DNA of 64,000 nucleotides from Aequorivita echinoideorum (GTDB lineage: Bacteria; Bacteroidota; Bacteroidia; Flavobacteriales; Flavobacteriaceae), in the NCBI RefSeq assembly GCF_018476645.1, contig NZ_JAHCTB010000004.1, positions 1 through 64,000 on the forward strand. The letters run 5' to 3'. Shown one piece after another: positions 16,056 to 24,340 of this stretch (positions are counted from its first letter, which is position 1; every line of letters starts with the position of its first letter). The notes under the pieces are model-generated. The model made no database searches, was not told the origin of the DNA, and was given only the letters and a program-made list of their open reading frames with translations. The position numbers and the translations under genes were made by a program.

Positions 16056-17324
16056 TTAATGGAATTTTAACGCAAAGGAATGCTGTCCTTCCCGAAAATA
16101 ATAAATCAAAGCAAACCCGTACTTCCTTGCTATAGAATTCGAAATGGCGAGTCCAAGACCGATTGAGGTCGCATCCATACTATTTTTGTGGAATCGTTTG
16201 AAAATCTGTTCACCGTTCAATGGTGCGCTAGAAGAATAGTTGTTTATTTTGAAAAATTCTTCGGTAAGGTTTATGGTTATTTCACTAGTTGAGATACCGT
16301 GCGTAATGGCATTTTTTATGAGATTCGAAAAAAGAAAATGAGCCAAGTCCGGATTCATGTAAAGCGATACGTTTTCAGAAGATGAAAATCCGAAGGTTAT
16401 ATTTTTATGGGAGGCCATTTCAGAAAAATTTGAAATAATCTCTTGAATCAACTGATTGATATTTACATTTGAAAGCTGCTGGAACTGGTCATTTTCTATT
16501 TTTGAAATAAGCAACAACGAGCGGTTGAGCCGTTTCAGTCGCTCCAGATTTTCTAGTGCTTGCTGCAATTGAAAAGCTTGATTTTCGGTCAAGTTATTTT
16601 CCTCAAACAATAATTCCAATTTATTAATTGCAATGGCCAGCGGGGTTTGCAACTCGTGACTTGCATTTTCAATGAATTGGCGTTGTGCGGAGTAGGTCTC
16701 GCGGGTTTTGGTAAGCAATTTTTCCACATTCTTATTTAGAAGTACAAACTCCTCAATATTTGTTTTTTTGTAATTGATAGGCTCATTGCTGTCAAGACTA
16801 AAATTTTTGAGTTGTGAAATAAGGTGGTAAAAGGGCTTCCAGACTTTTAATAGAAAAAAATTATTGAGTATTAAAATACTGATTATCAATGAAAAATAAA
16901 GTATTATGGTATAGATAAGTAGGTTTTCAATCTGGTCGTCCTCTTCAACCATGCTCGTAACTACCTTTATTTTATAATAATCATCATTGTTTCTGAAAAC
17001 ACTTTCCAAAACACGAACTGGCTCAAAATCATCCTCGTTCAGCATATACATCATCGTGTCACGATAGGTATCCTTAAAATTTTGGTATTTTTCAAAATTC
17101 ACTTTTTCAATGGTGTACAAATATTCATCCAGCTGCGGTTTTTGAAGCAACTCAATATCCTTGCTGGCGCGTTCAATCAATACCATTTTCCTATTATCCA
17201 GGCCATCATCAATACTATCATAAATTTCATCGAACATGGCGAAATAGAAAACCACGGCCCAAATGGAAATTAACACGAGGAGAATCCCGGAAAAATAGGT
17301 TGTGGTGTAGTTGAGAAGCTTCAT
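16056..17324 (-). CDS. Sensor histidine kinase with degenerate G1 box
   Basis: The 422-residue protein has membrane segments at about 10-30 and 137-157 with a periplasmic sensor between. The HisKA H-box is at H223 in FIENASHELQTPL. An N-box (LFSNLIKNAITHG) and a G2 box (SIGLGLAIS) follow. The usual DNGPGI G1 motif is replaced by a KINNYSSSAPL segment, a variant common in flavobacterial kinases of this type. Its ATG overlaps the response regulator stop by four bases. It presumably phosphorylates that regulator. Confidence 0.9.
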   Translation of the reverse strand: MKLLNYTTTYFSGILLVLISIWAVVFYFAMFDEIYDSIDDGLDNRKMVLIERASKDIELLQKPQLDEYLYTIEKVNFEKYQNFKDTYRDTMMYMLNEDDFEPVRVLESVFRNNDDYYKIKVVTSMVEEDDQIENLLIYTIILYFSLIISILILNNFFLLKVWKPFYHLISQLKNFSLDSNEPINYKKTNIEEFVLLNKNVEKLLTKTRETYSAQRQFIENASHELQTPLAIAINKLELLFEENNLTENQAFQLQQALENLERLKRLNRSLLLISKIENDQFQQLSNVNINQLIQEIISNFSEMASHKNITFGFSSSENVSLYMNPDLAHFLFSNLIKNAITHGISTSEITINLTEEFFKINNYSSSAPLNGEQIFKRFHKNSMDATSIGLGLAISNSIARKYGFALIYYFREGQHSFALKFH

Positions 17325-17998
17325 TTTTTCTGAAGTTTATACCCAATTCCATACACGGCTTTTATTTGAATTTTTGCTCCGTAGCTATCCAGTTTTTTCC
17401 GAAGATTCTTTATTTGGGAATAAATAAAATCGAAACTGTCCGTTTGGTCTATGTTATCGCCCCAAACGTGTTCCGCAAGTGCGGTTTTATTTACCAATCT
17501 ATCTTTATTTGAAAGAAAATAAAGCAGCACATCGTATTCTTTTCTGTTCAGTTCTACTGCATTATCATTTATAAAAAGAATTCGATCCGGTATATTGAGG
17601 CGCACGTTTTCAATTTCGATGGTATTTTGTCCCTCAAAATTGCGCCTTCGCAATATGGCCTTTACGCGTGCCCGTAGTTCTGCCATGTGGAAAGGCTTCG
17701 GCAGGTAATCATCAGCACCAAGATTGAGCCCCATGAGCTTATCATCCAGGGAATCTTTTGCTGAAACTATAATTACTCCATCTTCCAGTCCCTTTGCCTT
17801 AATGGTTTTGAGAAGTTCGAGGCCGTTGCCGTCCGGGAGGCCAATATCCAGCAAAATACAATCATAATCATAAATTCCGATACGATCATTTGCCTCGTGA
17901 AAAGTTGTGGCACTTTCAATTAAATACGCTTCAGCTTTCAGCGTCTGCCTCATATTTTCCAGCATTTGCGGTTCATCTTCTACTATAAGAATTTTCAT
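17321..17998 (-). CDS. OmpR/PhoB-type response regulator
   Basis: The 225-residue protein has a receiver domain with acidic residues E7/D8, phospho-acceptor D51 (ILLDIGLPDG) and the SAKD Lys. A winged-helix DNA-binding domain follows, with VELNRKEYDVLLYFLSN and the C-terminal YGIGYKL. It is transcribed before the kinase. Its start lies 153 bp from the divergent PepSY-like gene at 18152, so it may control both directions. Confidence 0.93.
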   Translation of the reverse strand: MKILIVEDEPQMLENMRQTLKAEAYLIESATTFHEANDRIGIYDYDCILLDIGLPDGNGLELLKTIKAKGLEDGVIIVSAKDSLDDKLMGLNLGADDYLPKPFHMAELRARVKAILRRRNFEGQNTIEIENVRLNIPDRILFINDNAVELNRKEYDVLLYFLSNKDRLVNKTALAEHVWGDNIDQTDSFDFIYSQIKNLRKKLDSYGAKIQIKAVYGIGYKLQKK

Positions 17999-18151
17999 TT
18001 CGGCTTTTATTTCATATAAAAATACGGTGCATTGCTGGAATGATTTTGGATTTTTCGGCTTTTCTTTAATATGAAGTTTTTGAAATTTTTTAATTCCAAA
18101 TTGTTTACAGATTTGTGCTTTTTCTTTGCCTTAAACTTTAAAAGAAATATT

Positions 18152-18589
18152 ATGAAAAATGTAAAAATTTTATCCGCATTATTTTTAATGACCAATATTG
18201 CTCTGGCACAAGATATTGCCATGGATGCCGTACATACAAACGTAAAAGTGAGCTTTAATAAAGAATATGCCAATGCCACGGCTGTGGAGTGGGAGCGAGA
18301 CATGGAAAATTATAAGGTGGAATTTGATTTGAATCAAATTGATACCGAAGTTTGGTATAGTGATGCTGGTAACGTTATCAGAAAAGAACAGGATATTGCT
18401 GAAAATGAATTGCCTCAAGCAGTTCGTAATGCCATAAAATCAAAATATGCATCCTACAGAGTGGATGAAATTGAAAAAATTTGGCAAAACAATTTGACTA
18501 GTTATGAAGTGGAGTTAGAAAAAAACGGAAAGGAGATGCATATCAACTTTGATGATAATGCGAAAGTACTGAATGAGCGAATGGATTAA
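18152..18589 (+). CDS. Secreted PepSY-like protein
   Basis: The start is at 18152 (MKNVKILSALFLMTNIALAQ), giving a normal signal peptidase I site; the open frame extends upstream without signal character. The mature part has two PepSY-like units, the first with ATAVEWERDMENYKVEFDL and the second with VDEIEKIWQNNLTSYEVELE. It is homologous to the PepSY-like lipoprotein at 15524. It is divergent from the two-component operon and is a likely target of the regulator. It has its own strong terminator. Confidence 0.8.
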   Translation: MKNVKILSALFLMTNIALAQDIAMDAVHTNVKVSFNKEYANATAVEWERDMENYKVEFDLNQIDTEVWYSDAGNVIRKEQDIAENELPQAVRNAIKSKYASYRVDEIEKIWQNNLTSYEVELEKNGKEMHINFDDNAKVLNERMD

Positions 18590-18606
18590 ATAAAATGTAT
18601 CAAATG

Positions 18607-18645
18607 AAAAAGCCATCTTCTTGTAACTGAAGATGGCTTTTTTTA
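18607..18645 (+). terminator. Bidirectional terminator
   Basis: AGCCATCTTC (18611-18620) and GAAGATGGCT (18629-18638) form a perfect 10-bp stem with A-run before and T-run after. It serves the PepSY-like gene on the plus strand and the convergent lipoprotein gene on the minus strand. Confidence 0.88.
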
Positions 18646-18661
18646 TGTGAAGATTTTAAAA

Positions 18662-19216
18662 CTACTCTACAGTAACTTCAAAAGTCGCGGTAACATCCGT
18701 TTCACCGCCAGCATCGCTCAACCCGCTGTTTGGCTTGGTAGGTTCGTGGCGTAGGGTAAATGTAATTGTGCCAGAGCTTGCCTCGCCGGTAGTTAGTGTG
18801 AACTCAGTTCCCAACGGATTTCCATCCACATCAAAATCCAAATATGCCGTTGTTACATTTAATCCAGCGGATGTGGTATAGAAAAACTGGTGTTCTTCGG
18901 CTTCTTCTATAACCTCGAGTGTTATATTTTCTGCCGGATCCTCTGTTTCATTCAATAAAACAATCTGTCCAGAATAGCTTGCATTCGCAGCAAGGTTTCC
19001 AGAAACTGTTACAATGGGAGGATTGGGCCCATCACCGTCCAAGTCCTGCGTGCGCAAAATTACGGGAGTTCCCTGTGTTGTTGGGTTAAGCGTAACAGTC
19101 ATGGTTGTTATTACCTCTTCTTCATTTACTTCTACGGGAGCATCATCATCGCTAGAGCACGAAGCAAAAAGTACAGTTGCGAAAAGTGCGGTTGCTAAAA
19201 ATTTCATTTTTTTCAT
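18662..19216 (-). CDS. Lipoprotein of the putative metal TonB operon
   Basis: The 184-residue lipoprotein has the flavobacterial lipobox FASCSSDDD. The rest is beta-rich with acidic DLDGDGPNPP and FDVDGNPLGTEF segments that could bind divalent cations. A C-terminal RHEPTKPNSGLSDAGGETD stretch is conserved in proteins encoded next to TonB receptors in flavobacteria. It starts 18 bp after the receptor stop. I infer a surface or periplasmic accessory role for the receptor; no enzymatic motif is seen. Confidence 0.65.
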   Translation of the reverse strand: MKKMKFLATALFATVLFASCSSDDDAPVEVNEEEVITTMTVTLNPTTQGTPVILRTQDLDGDGPNPPIVTVSGNLAANASYSGQIVLLNETEDPAENITLEVIEEAEEHQFFYTTSAGLNVTTAYLDFDVDGNPLGTEFTLTTGEASSGTITFTLRHEPTKPNSGLSDAGGETDVTATFEVTVE

Positions 19217-19235
19217 TTTGAATTGATTTAAATAA

Positions 19236-21635
19236 TTAATAATTGATTTTAAGATTTAATAAAAAATTTCTGCCCAAATCGTCCGCGTAATAGCGTAATC
19301 GATTTAGGTAATTTCGGTACGATGTGTCCAATAAATTGGTCACTCCAAAACCAACCGTCAATGTTGATTTCTGATTCACTTTAAAGTCAATGCTCGAGTC
19401 AAAATTCAAAAGATGGTAGGCATCTGGCGGGGTGCTTACATCAACAATTTCTGTGGTTTGGGTTTCGGGTATAAAAACTTCAAAATTGGTATCTGGGAAT
19501 TCATTTTGCTCAAATACGTATTGACTCTGCAAATTTATTCGAAGATTTTTCCATTGTGGATTTTGATAGGTAATTCCATTTTTGGTATTTACCGGTGGCA
19601 TATTTATGAGCGGCTCATCGCGCGCTCGGTCATATCCTTTAACCAATGAAAACTGGTGGTTGAAGGATAGGTTTTTTGCGAAAGCATACCGCGCATCCAC
19701 ATCCACTCCCAGCAATTGGGCATTGGTCTGCCTATATTCCCACACCTGAAAATTACCGCGAACTGTCTGCTGTATGCTCGTGGGCTCAATTACAATAAAA
19801 TCCTTTATAGAGTTGATGTAAGGATTTATGGAAAAACTGAAAATGGCACTTTCCTTCTGAAAAGTAAGCGCGAATTTGTGTCCTATTTCAGAATTAAACC
19901 GAAGATCACCAAGCTCTATTCGTGAGGCAGAATGGTGCAATCCTTCGCTGAAAAGCTCTGAAGGATTTGGCGCCCGGGATGCCAATGAATAATTGAACAG
20001 CAATGAATAGGAATCATTAAACGAATAGCTGGCACCCGCAGTGGCCGAAGCGTTGTAAAAATCCAATTGCGGATTGGTAAGAATTTGACTTCCCAAATCC
20101 TCTACAACCAATTGCGGAAACAATTCATCGTAATTTCGGCTTTCCCAAAATGATGTTCTATAAAATTTAAAAACATCCATAAAAGTATAGTCAAAGCGGG
20201 CCCCAGCTTCAAGCAACAGATTATCGGTTACATTCTTATCAATAATTGCGTAAGCGCCGAGATCGTATTTTTCATAATCTGGAATTAACCGCCTTACACC
20301 CGTGTCCGGATTGGCAAAATTCTTTTGGTAGCCCGCCATAGCTCCAGTTTTAAAACGGGAGGTTTCAGAAAAACGCGAATCCAAATCAAGTAAAACAGTG
20401 TGCGTGCTCAACTGCAAATCCAAGGATGCCTTATTCCTATCGTCCCCACGGCGGATGTCAAATTCTAACCTATTGTTCTGCTGAAAATCATACTGTAGAC
20501 TTAATTTTCCCAAACCGTCAATTCTTTTAAAAGCCTTCAAACGTGCCAATTGGTGCATCACATCCTGCTTTGGCGCATCAATGGAATAGGTGAAATCGTT
20601 AATAACGAGCGGTCTATCACTGCCGATGGCGCGAATTTGATCCAGAGCTCCACCCAAGTGGGAAGCGCGAAGAATTCCTATTTCATTATTGAAAATGGAA
20701 TAGTATGCTTCAAACCCATAATCGAAACGATTTAAGCCGATGTTCACGGAAGCATTTCTTTCAAAAGCACCCGTATTGCTGAGTATGTAATCGGGTGCTT
20801 CAAAATCTCCAAAACGTTTCAACGTGCCCTGAACCATACCAAACCAACCAGAACGATATGTTTTTGTAAGCTGTGATGTGAACGACGTACCACGCCCGTT
20901 GCTCACCGCCGTAAATAAAGATTTGCCATAAAGACTATCTATTATGGGAGCTTTCGCGGCTTCGGCAACAATTACACCGCCCACGGCATCGCCACCGTAC
21001 TGTAAAGCACCCGCACCTTTTATAACCGTAAGATTTCCAACAGAATTGATATCGATATTGGGCGCATGTTCCGCGCCCCATTCCTGATCTTCCATCCGCA
21101 CACCATTGTTGATGATAACCACGCGGCTACTGTGAAGTCCATTGATTAGTGGTTTTACAACAGTGTTCCCAGTATTTAGTGACGAAACCCCACTCAAACT
21201 ATTGAGGGCATCCCCAAGGGAAGCATTGCTATACCGCTCCAATTCTTGGGTTGCCATCTTTTTTTCCGCCAAGGTTTTGGATTTATCAACAATAGAATTC
21301 CCCTCCACCAAAACCTGGTTGAGCTCTTCCAAATGATGTTCCAAACGGAAGATTTTTTCAGTATTGCCAGAAATTTTGAAGGTATAACCCTGCGTCAAAC
21401 AATTGGGGTGCGAAACTTGAACGGAATAGGTACCATCACACAAATTACCAATGGAAAAATTACCGTCAAAATCGGTAATGGTAGCTTGTTCCGTGCCAGC
21501 AATAATGAGAGTTGCACCCACTAAAACTGAGCCATCATGTTGATCAACTACGGAGCCGGAAAGGGTATTGTCGCAATTTTGTGAAATAGCAGTAATACTG
21601 CATAAAAGCAATATCAATAATGCTTGAAAATGCAT
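19236..21635 (-). CDS. TonB-dependent receptor, putative metal uptake
   Basis: The 799-residue outer-membrane receptor has a signal peptide (MHFQALLILLLCSITAIS). A carboxypeptidase-regulatory-like domain spans about residues 25-95 (LSGSVVDQHDGSVLVGATL). The plug domain has the VINNGVRMEDQEWGAEHAPNID and VIKGAGALQYGGDAVGG motifs. A 22-strand barrel ends in FLLNLKINY. This plug signature resembles ZnuD-like metal receptors rather than SusC sugar receptors. Neighbours are a His/Cys-rich small protein and a lipoprotein, supporting metal, but the ion is not determined. Confidence 0.85.
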   Translation of the reverse strand: MHFQALLILLLCSITAISQNCDNTLSGSVVDQHDGSVLVGATLIIAGTEQATITDFDGNFSIGNLCDGTYSVQVSHPNCLTQGYTFKISGNTEKIFRLEHHLEELNQVLVEGNSIVDKSKTLAEKKMATQELERYSNASLGDALNSLSGVSSLNTGNTVVKPLINGLHSSRVVIINNGVRMEDQEWGAEHAPNIDINSVGNLTVIKGAGALQYGGDAVGGVIVAEAAKAPIIDSLYGKSLFTAVSNGRGTSFTSQLTKTYRSGWFGMVQGTLKRFGDFEAPDYILSNTGAFERNASVNIGLNRFDYGFEAYYSIFNNEIGILRASHLGGALDQIRAIGSDRPLVINDFTYSIDAPKQDVMHQLARLKAFKRIDGLGKLSLQYDFQQNNRLEFDIRRGDDRNKASLDLQLSTHTVLLDLDSRFSETSRFKTGAMAGYQKNFANPDTGVRRLIPDYEKYDLGAYAIIDKNVTDNLLLEAGARFDYTFMDVFKFYRTSFWESRNYDELFPQLVVEDLGSQILTNPQLDFYNASATAGASYSFNDSYSLLFNYSLASRAPNPSELFSEGLHHSASRIELGDLRFNSEIGHKFALTFQKESAIFSFSINPYINSIKDFIVIEPTSIQQTVRGNFQVWEYRQTNAQLLGVDVDARYAFAKNLSFNHQFSLVKGYDRARDEPLINMPPVNTKNGITYQNPQWKNLRINLQSQYVFEQNEFPDTNFEVFIPETQTTEIVDVSTPPDAYHLLNFDSSIDFKVNQKSTLTVGFGVTNLLDTSYRNYLNRLRYYADDLGRNFLLNLKINY

Positions 21636-21669
21636 AAAATTCTTAGTTATAAAATAAAACGGAAAAAGT

Positions 21670-22005
21670 TTACTTAACTAAGAAAAAAGGGGGTGCCCGA
21701 AGTTGGGTATTGGTTATGGTAAAAATGTAGAATAGTTCAGAATATAGCGATTGATTTTTTTCAGAAGGCAAAACTGCCATTATGAAATCGGGATATTCTG
21801 AAATTGTGTAATTGTACGTTGCTAAATGGAAATCGCAAATGCCACATTTGGAAATGGTTTCGTGGAGATGCGTAGTCTGGTCACTGCATACTTCGTGCTT
21901 ATGTTCATCAAACGCGTGGGCAAACTGAACGGCAGCAGGCAGCAATAAAGCTATTGCCAGCAAGAGCGCAGTTATATTTTTCCCAAACCAGTTTTTGTTT
22001 TCCAT
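21670..22005 (-). CDS. Small His/Cys-rich exported protein upstream of the TonB receptor
   Basis: The 111-residue protein has an N-terminal membrane or signal segment (residues 10-30, LLLAIALLLPAAVQFAHA). A metal-ligand-rich stretch DEHKHEVCSDQTTHLHE and KCGICDFHLA follows, with four His and three Cys in about 40 residues. The C-terminal half has another hydrophobic part ending APPFFLVK. The gene is 34 bp upstream of the receptor in the same direction. A role in sensing or binding the transported metal is inferred. It may correspond to the short DUF-type proteins common before ZnuD-like receptors. Confidence 0.65.
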   Translation of the reverse strand: MENKNWFGKNITALLLAIALLLPAAVQFAHAFDEHKHEVCSDQTTHLHETISKCGICDFHLATYNYTISEYPDFIMAVLPSEKNQSLYSELFYIFTITNTQLRAPPFFLVK

Positions 22006-22108
22006 TTTGTAAAAGCAACCGCAAAAGTAAAGGTTTCTTATGAAAATGGCTTCATAAGATTTTGTTAAGGATGGCGATTATATTTCAAACCTGCTTACAA
22101 TTCAAAAG

Positions 22109-22327
22109 TTAATTATTCCTTTTGTATGGAGCTTCTTTAGTATTTCCTGATTCTCCATATCCTGCGGGATCATTGCTTTCAGGGACTTTATCTGGATTCT
22201 CTTTTTCGGGTTCGGAATCATTTGGTTTTGAATTAGGTTCCCCGGTATAATCCTGTTCCTCTATTTTTTGCTCATTTTCTTTTTTGGGGTCGAGCATCGG
22301 TGCTTTTTTATCTTTGTTCTTATTCAT
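22109..22327 (-). CDS. Small hydrophilic acidic protein
   Basis: The 72-residue protein is almost entirely Lys, Glu, Asp, Asn, Pro and Gly, with no hydrophobic core, and is probably disordered. It contains EPNSKPNDSEPEKENPDK and ends in Lys-Arg-Asn-Asn. Such proteins in flavobacteria are uncharacterised. It is followed on the opposite side by a similar 42-aa ORF (22372-22500), so the two may be related. No function is assigned. Confidence 0.55.
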   Translation of the reverse strand: MNKNKDKKAPMLDPKKENEQKIEEQDYTGEPNSKPNDSEPEKENPDKVPESNDPAGYGESGNTKEAPYKRNN

Positions 22328-22371
22328 AGCGTAAGACTTTAAAGTTTTTAATTTAGATGAAAAAGAAGAAT

Positions 22372-22500
22372 TTATTCCTCTTCATTTTTACTATTTCTAT
22401 TAGGTATATCCCTACCACCATATCCTGCCTTCTGAATATCCTTTTCGTTTTTCACTACGGGATTCAGGTCTTCTTGATTTTTCTTTTTATCGCTTTTCAT
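22372..22500 (-). CDS. Tiny hydrophilic protein (42 aa)
   Basis: Reading the minus strand from ATG at 22498-22500 gives MKSDKKKNQEDLNP..., with GYGGRDIPNRN near the end and a TAA stop at 22372-22374. Like the 72-aa neighbour it is charged and Gly/Asn-rich. The GYGxxx segment resembles the GYGESGN segment of that neighbour. Coding status is supported only by composition and by the paired arrangement. Confidence 0.4.
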   Translation of the reverse strand: MKSDKKKNQEDLNPVVKNEKDIQKAGYGGRDIPNRNSKNEEE

Positions 22501-22635
22501 ATATCTTGGATTTTAAATTTCATTTAAAGCTATTCCAAAATTTAAAAATAAAACTACAAGGTAGCAATGTTTAACACAAGTATGTTAAAATATACTTTAC
22601 AAGAATTAGGAAAACTCCAAAGTATATAGTTTTAA

Positions 22636-23805
22636 TTATTCTTTTACAAAGACTACCTCTATGCTATCTATATAATATTGTATACATCCATTCTGGTCTT
22701 TACCATCTAAAACATAGAGTCCGGGTTCATTGGTTGATGAATAACTTTGTGTTGTGGTAAATGTTTTTACTAATTTACCTTGTTGGTAATGATGCCAAAT
22801 AAATAATTCGGGAGCAGCCCCCATTCCAAAGGGTGTATATAGCAATTGAACTGTTTCTCCCATTTTTGGCAATGGTGAACTTAGGGACAATTGCCCGTTC
22901 ATTTCAAAATCATAATTTTCAATAAACACCTGCTTTTTTAATGTACATCCATTTGCATTGGTAATAGTTAGCTCAACAGTTGAAGATCTACTTACGGATG
23001 CATCAAAATTTCTAACGGGATTGGGCAACGTGCTAGTGGCTCTATCATTAAAATCCCAATAATAAGTATATGAAGGATGGGGGGGCTCAACGGAAAATTG
23101 AACCGCGCTGCCTGAGCAGTTTTTCTTTTTTGCAATAATTTCTAGTGACGGAATTTCAAATTCACAACTATCACCCAAATCAAATTCCTTCTTTTCCAAA
23201 GTAGACGAATTCTCATTGGTTATTAAAATAGATGTAGCAGTATAAAATCTCCTACTACATTTTTGAATCCTTACATGTATTTCAGCTTCGGCTTTTTCAG
23301 TTACGTTATGCCAAAGAATCTCTACTTGATGGCCTTGCGGATAATTGACAATGCTTCCAGCGTGGGGCGGAATAATTTTCCACTCATATTTTTCCCCTTC
23401 AGAATAATTGATGCTGTATTGTTGGAAGGTATTGGAAAAGACTTCTAATGAGCCGGAAATTATAGGGCTTATATCTATTTCTTTTACTTTCAGTGAAATG
23501 TTATTGGTTTTGCTTTTTCTGTTCTCAATAGTTGCCGTAATCTCGAATATTGGATTTTTCTGTCTTTGGATATTTGTCCAAATTACATTTACTTTATTAC
23601 CAGTTGCCGTAAAGGCCATCATCTCCGGAAATATGCCATTACTGATTGTCCAATTAACCGATTCATCGCTTTTTGGTACCGGATGGATTTTATAAGTAAG
23701 CTGAGTGCCCAAACAAACCTCGGTTGCGCCAACAATGGTGTACCGTAATTCATTTTTTTCACTAGCAAATTTCGCCGAATCCATAGCCCCCACCTTAAAA
23801 AGCAT
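22636..23805 (-). pseudogene. Truncated PKD/Ig-like surface protein, remnant of a longer T9SS protein
   Basis: The 389-residue ORF consists of Ig/PKD-like domains similar to the 1638-aa protein at 28726. For example, the EGEKYEWKIIPPHAGSI segment parallels EGDKYEWKILTPDLGSI there, and YVLDGKDQNGCIQYYIDSI parallels YILDGVDNNGCVQYGISRI. Unlike that protein it has no signal peptide and no C-terminal sorting domain. An in-frame TAG lies five codons upstream of the ATG. It is best read as a 5'- and 3'-truncated copy. It may still be translated as a short cytoplasmic fragment. Confidence 0.6.
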
Positions 23806-23844
23806 AAAGGCTGAAATCTATATGTTCAAATAAAACATCTTATA

Positions 23845-24340
23845 ATCAATCAACAATCAACAATCAACAATCAACAATTAGCAATTAGCAATTAGCAATG
23901 AACAATTAGCAATGAACAATTAGCATTTAGCAATCAACAATAAACAGAAAAAATCGTGCCTCCAATCACCAATCGTACATCGTATATCGTACATCATAAA
24001 TCAATAATAGACAATTAGCAATCAACAATAAACAGAAAAAATCGTGCCTCCAATCACCAATCGTACATCGTAAATCGTGCATCCTAAATCAATAATAGAC
24101 AATTAGCAATCAACAATAAACAGAAAAAATCGTGCCTCCAATCACCAATCGTACATCGTACATCATAAATCAACAATCAACAATCAACAACCAGCAATGA
24201 ATAATTAATAATGATTGATTAGCAATATCAATAAAACATATTAAATCACACATCACACATCACACATCACACATCACCCATTCCACAACTTAAAACTTAA
24301 AACTGAAAACCGAGAACCGACAACCCACAACCAACAACCC
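23845..24340 (-). repeat. Heptamer-periodic repeat region with an 88-bp triplicate
   Basis: This 496-bp stretch has no gene. It is built from imperfect 7-bp units such as AACAATC, AGCAATT, ACACATC and AAAACTT. Within it an 88-bp block carrying AACAGAAAAAATCGTGCC occurs three times (starting 23943, 24031 and 24119). The array ends exactly at the stop codon of the minus-strand T9SS gene (24341). Confidence 0.85.

Noticed and set aside
18007-18303. Minus-strand open frame across the PepSY-like gene
   Set aside because: It is antisense to a gene with a signal peptide and terminator.
23845-24340. CRISPR array
   Set aside because: The 7-bp units and 88-bp copies lack the 24-40-bp direct repeats with unique spacers expected of CRISPR, and no cas genes are present.
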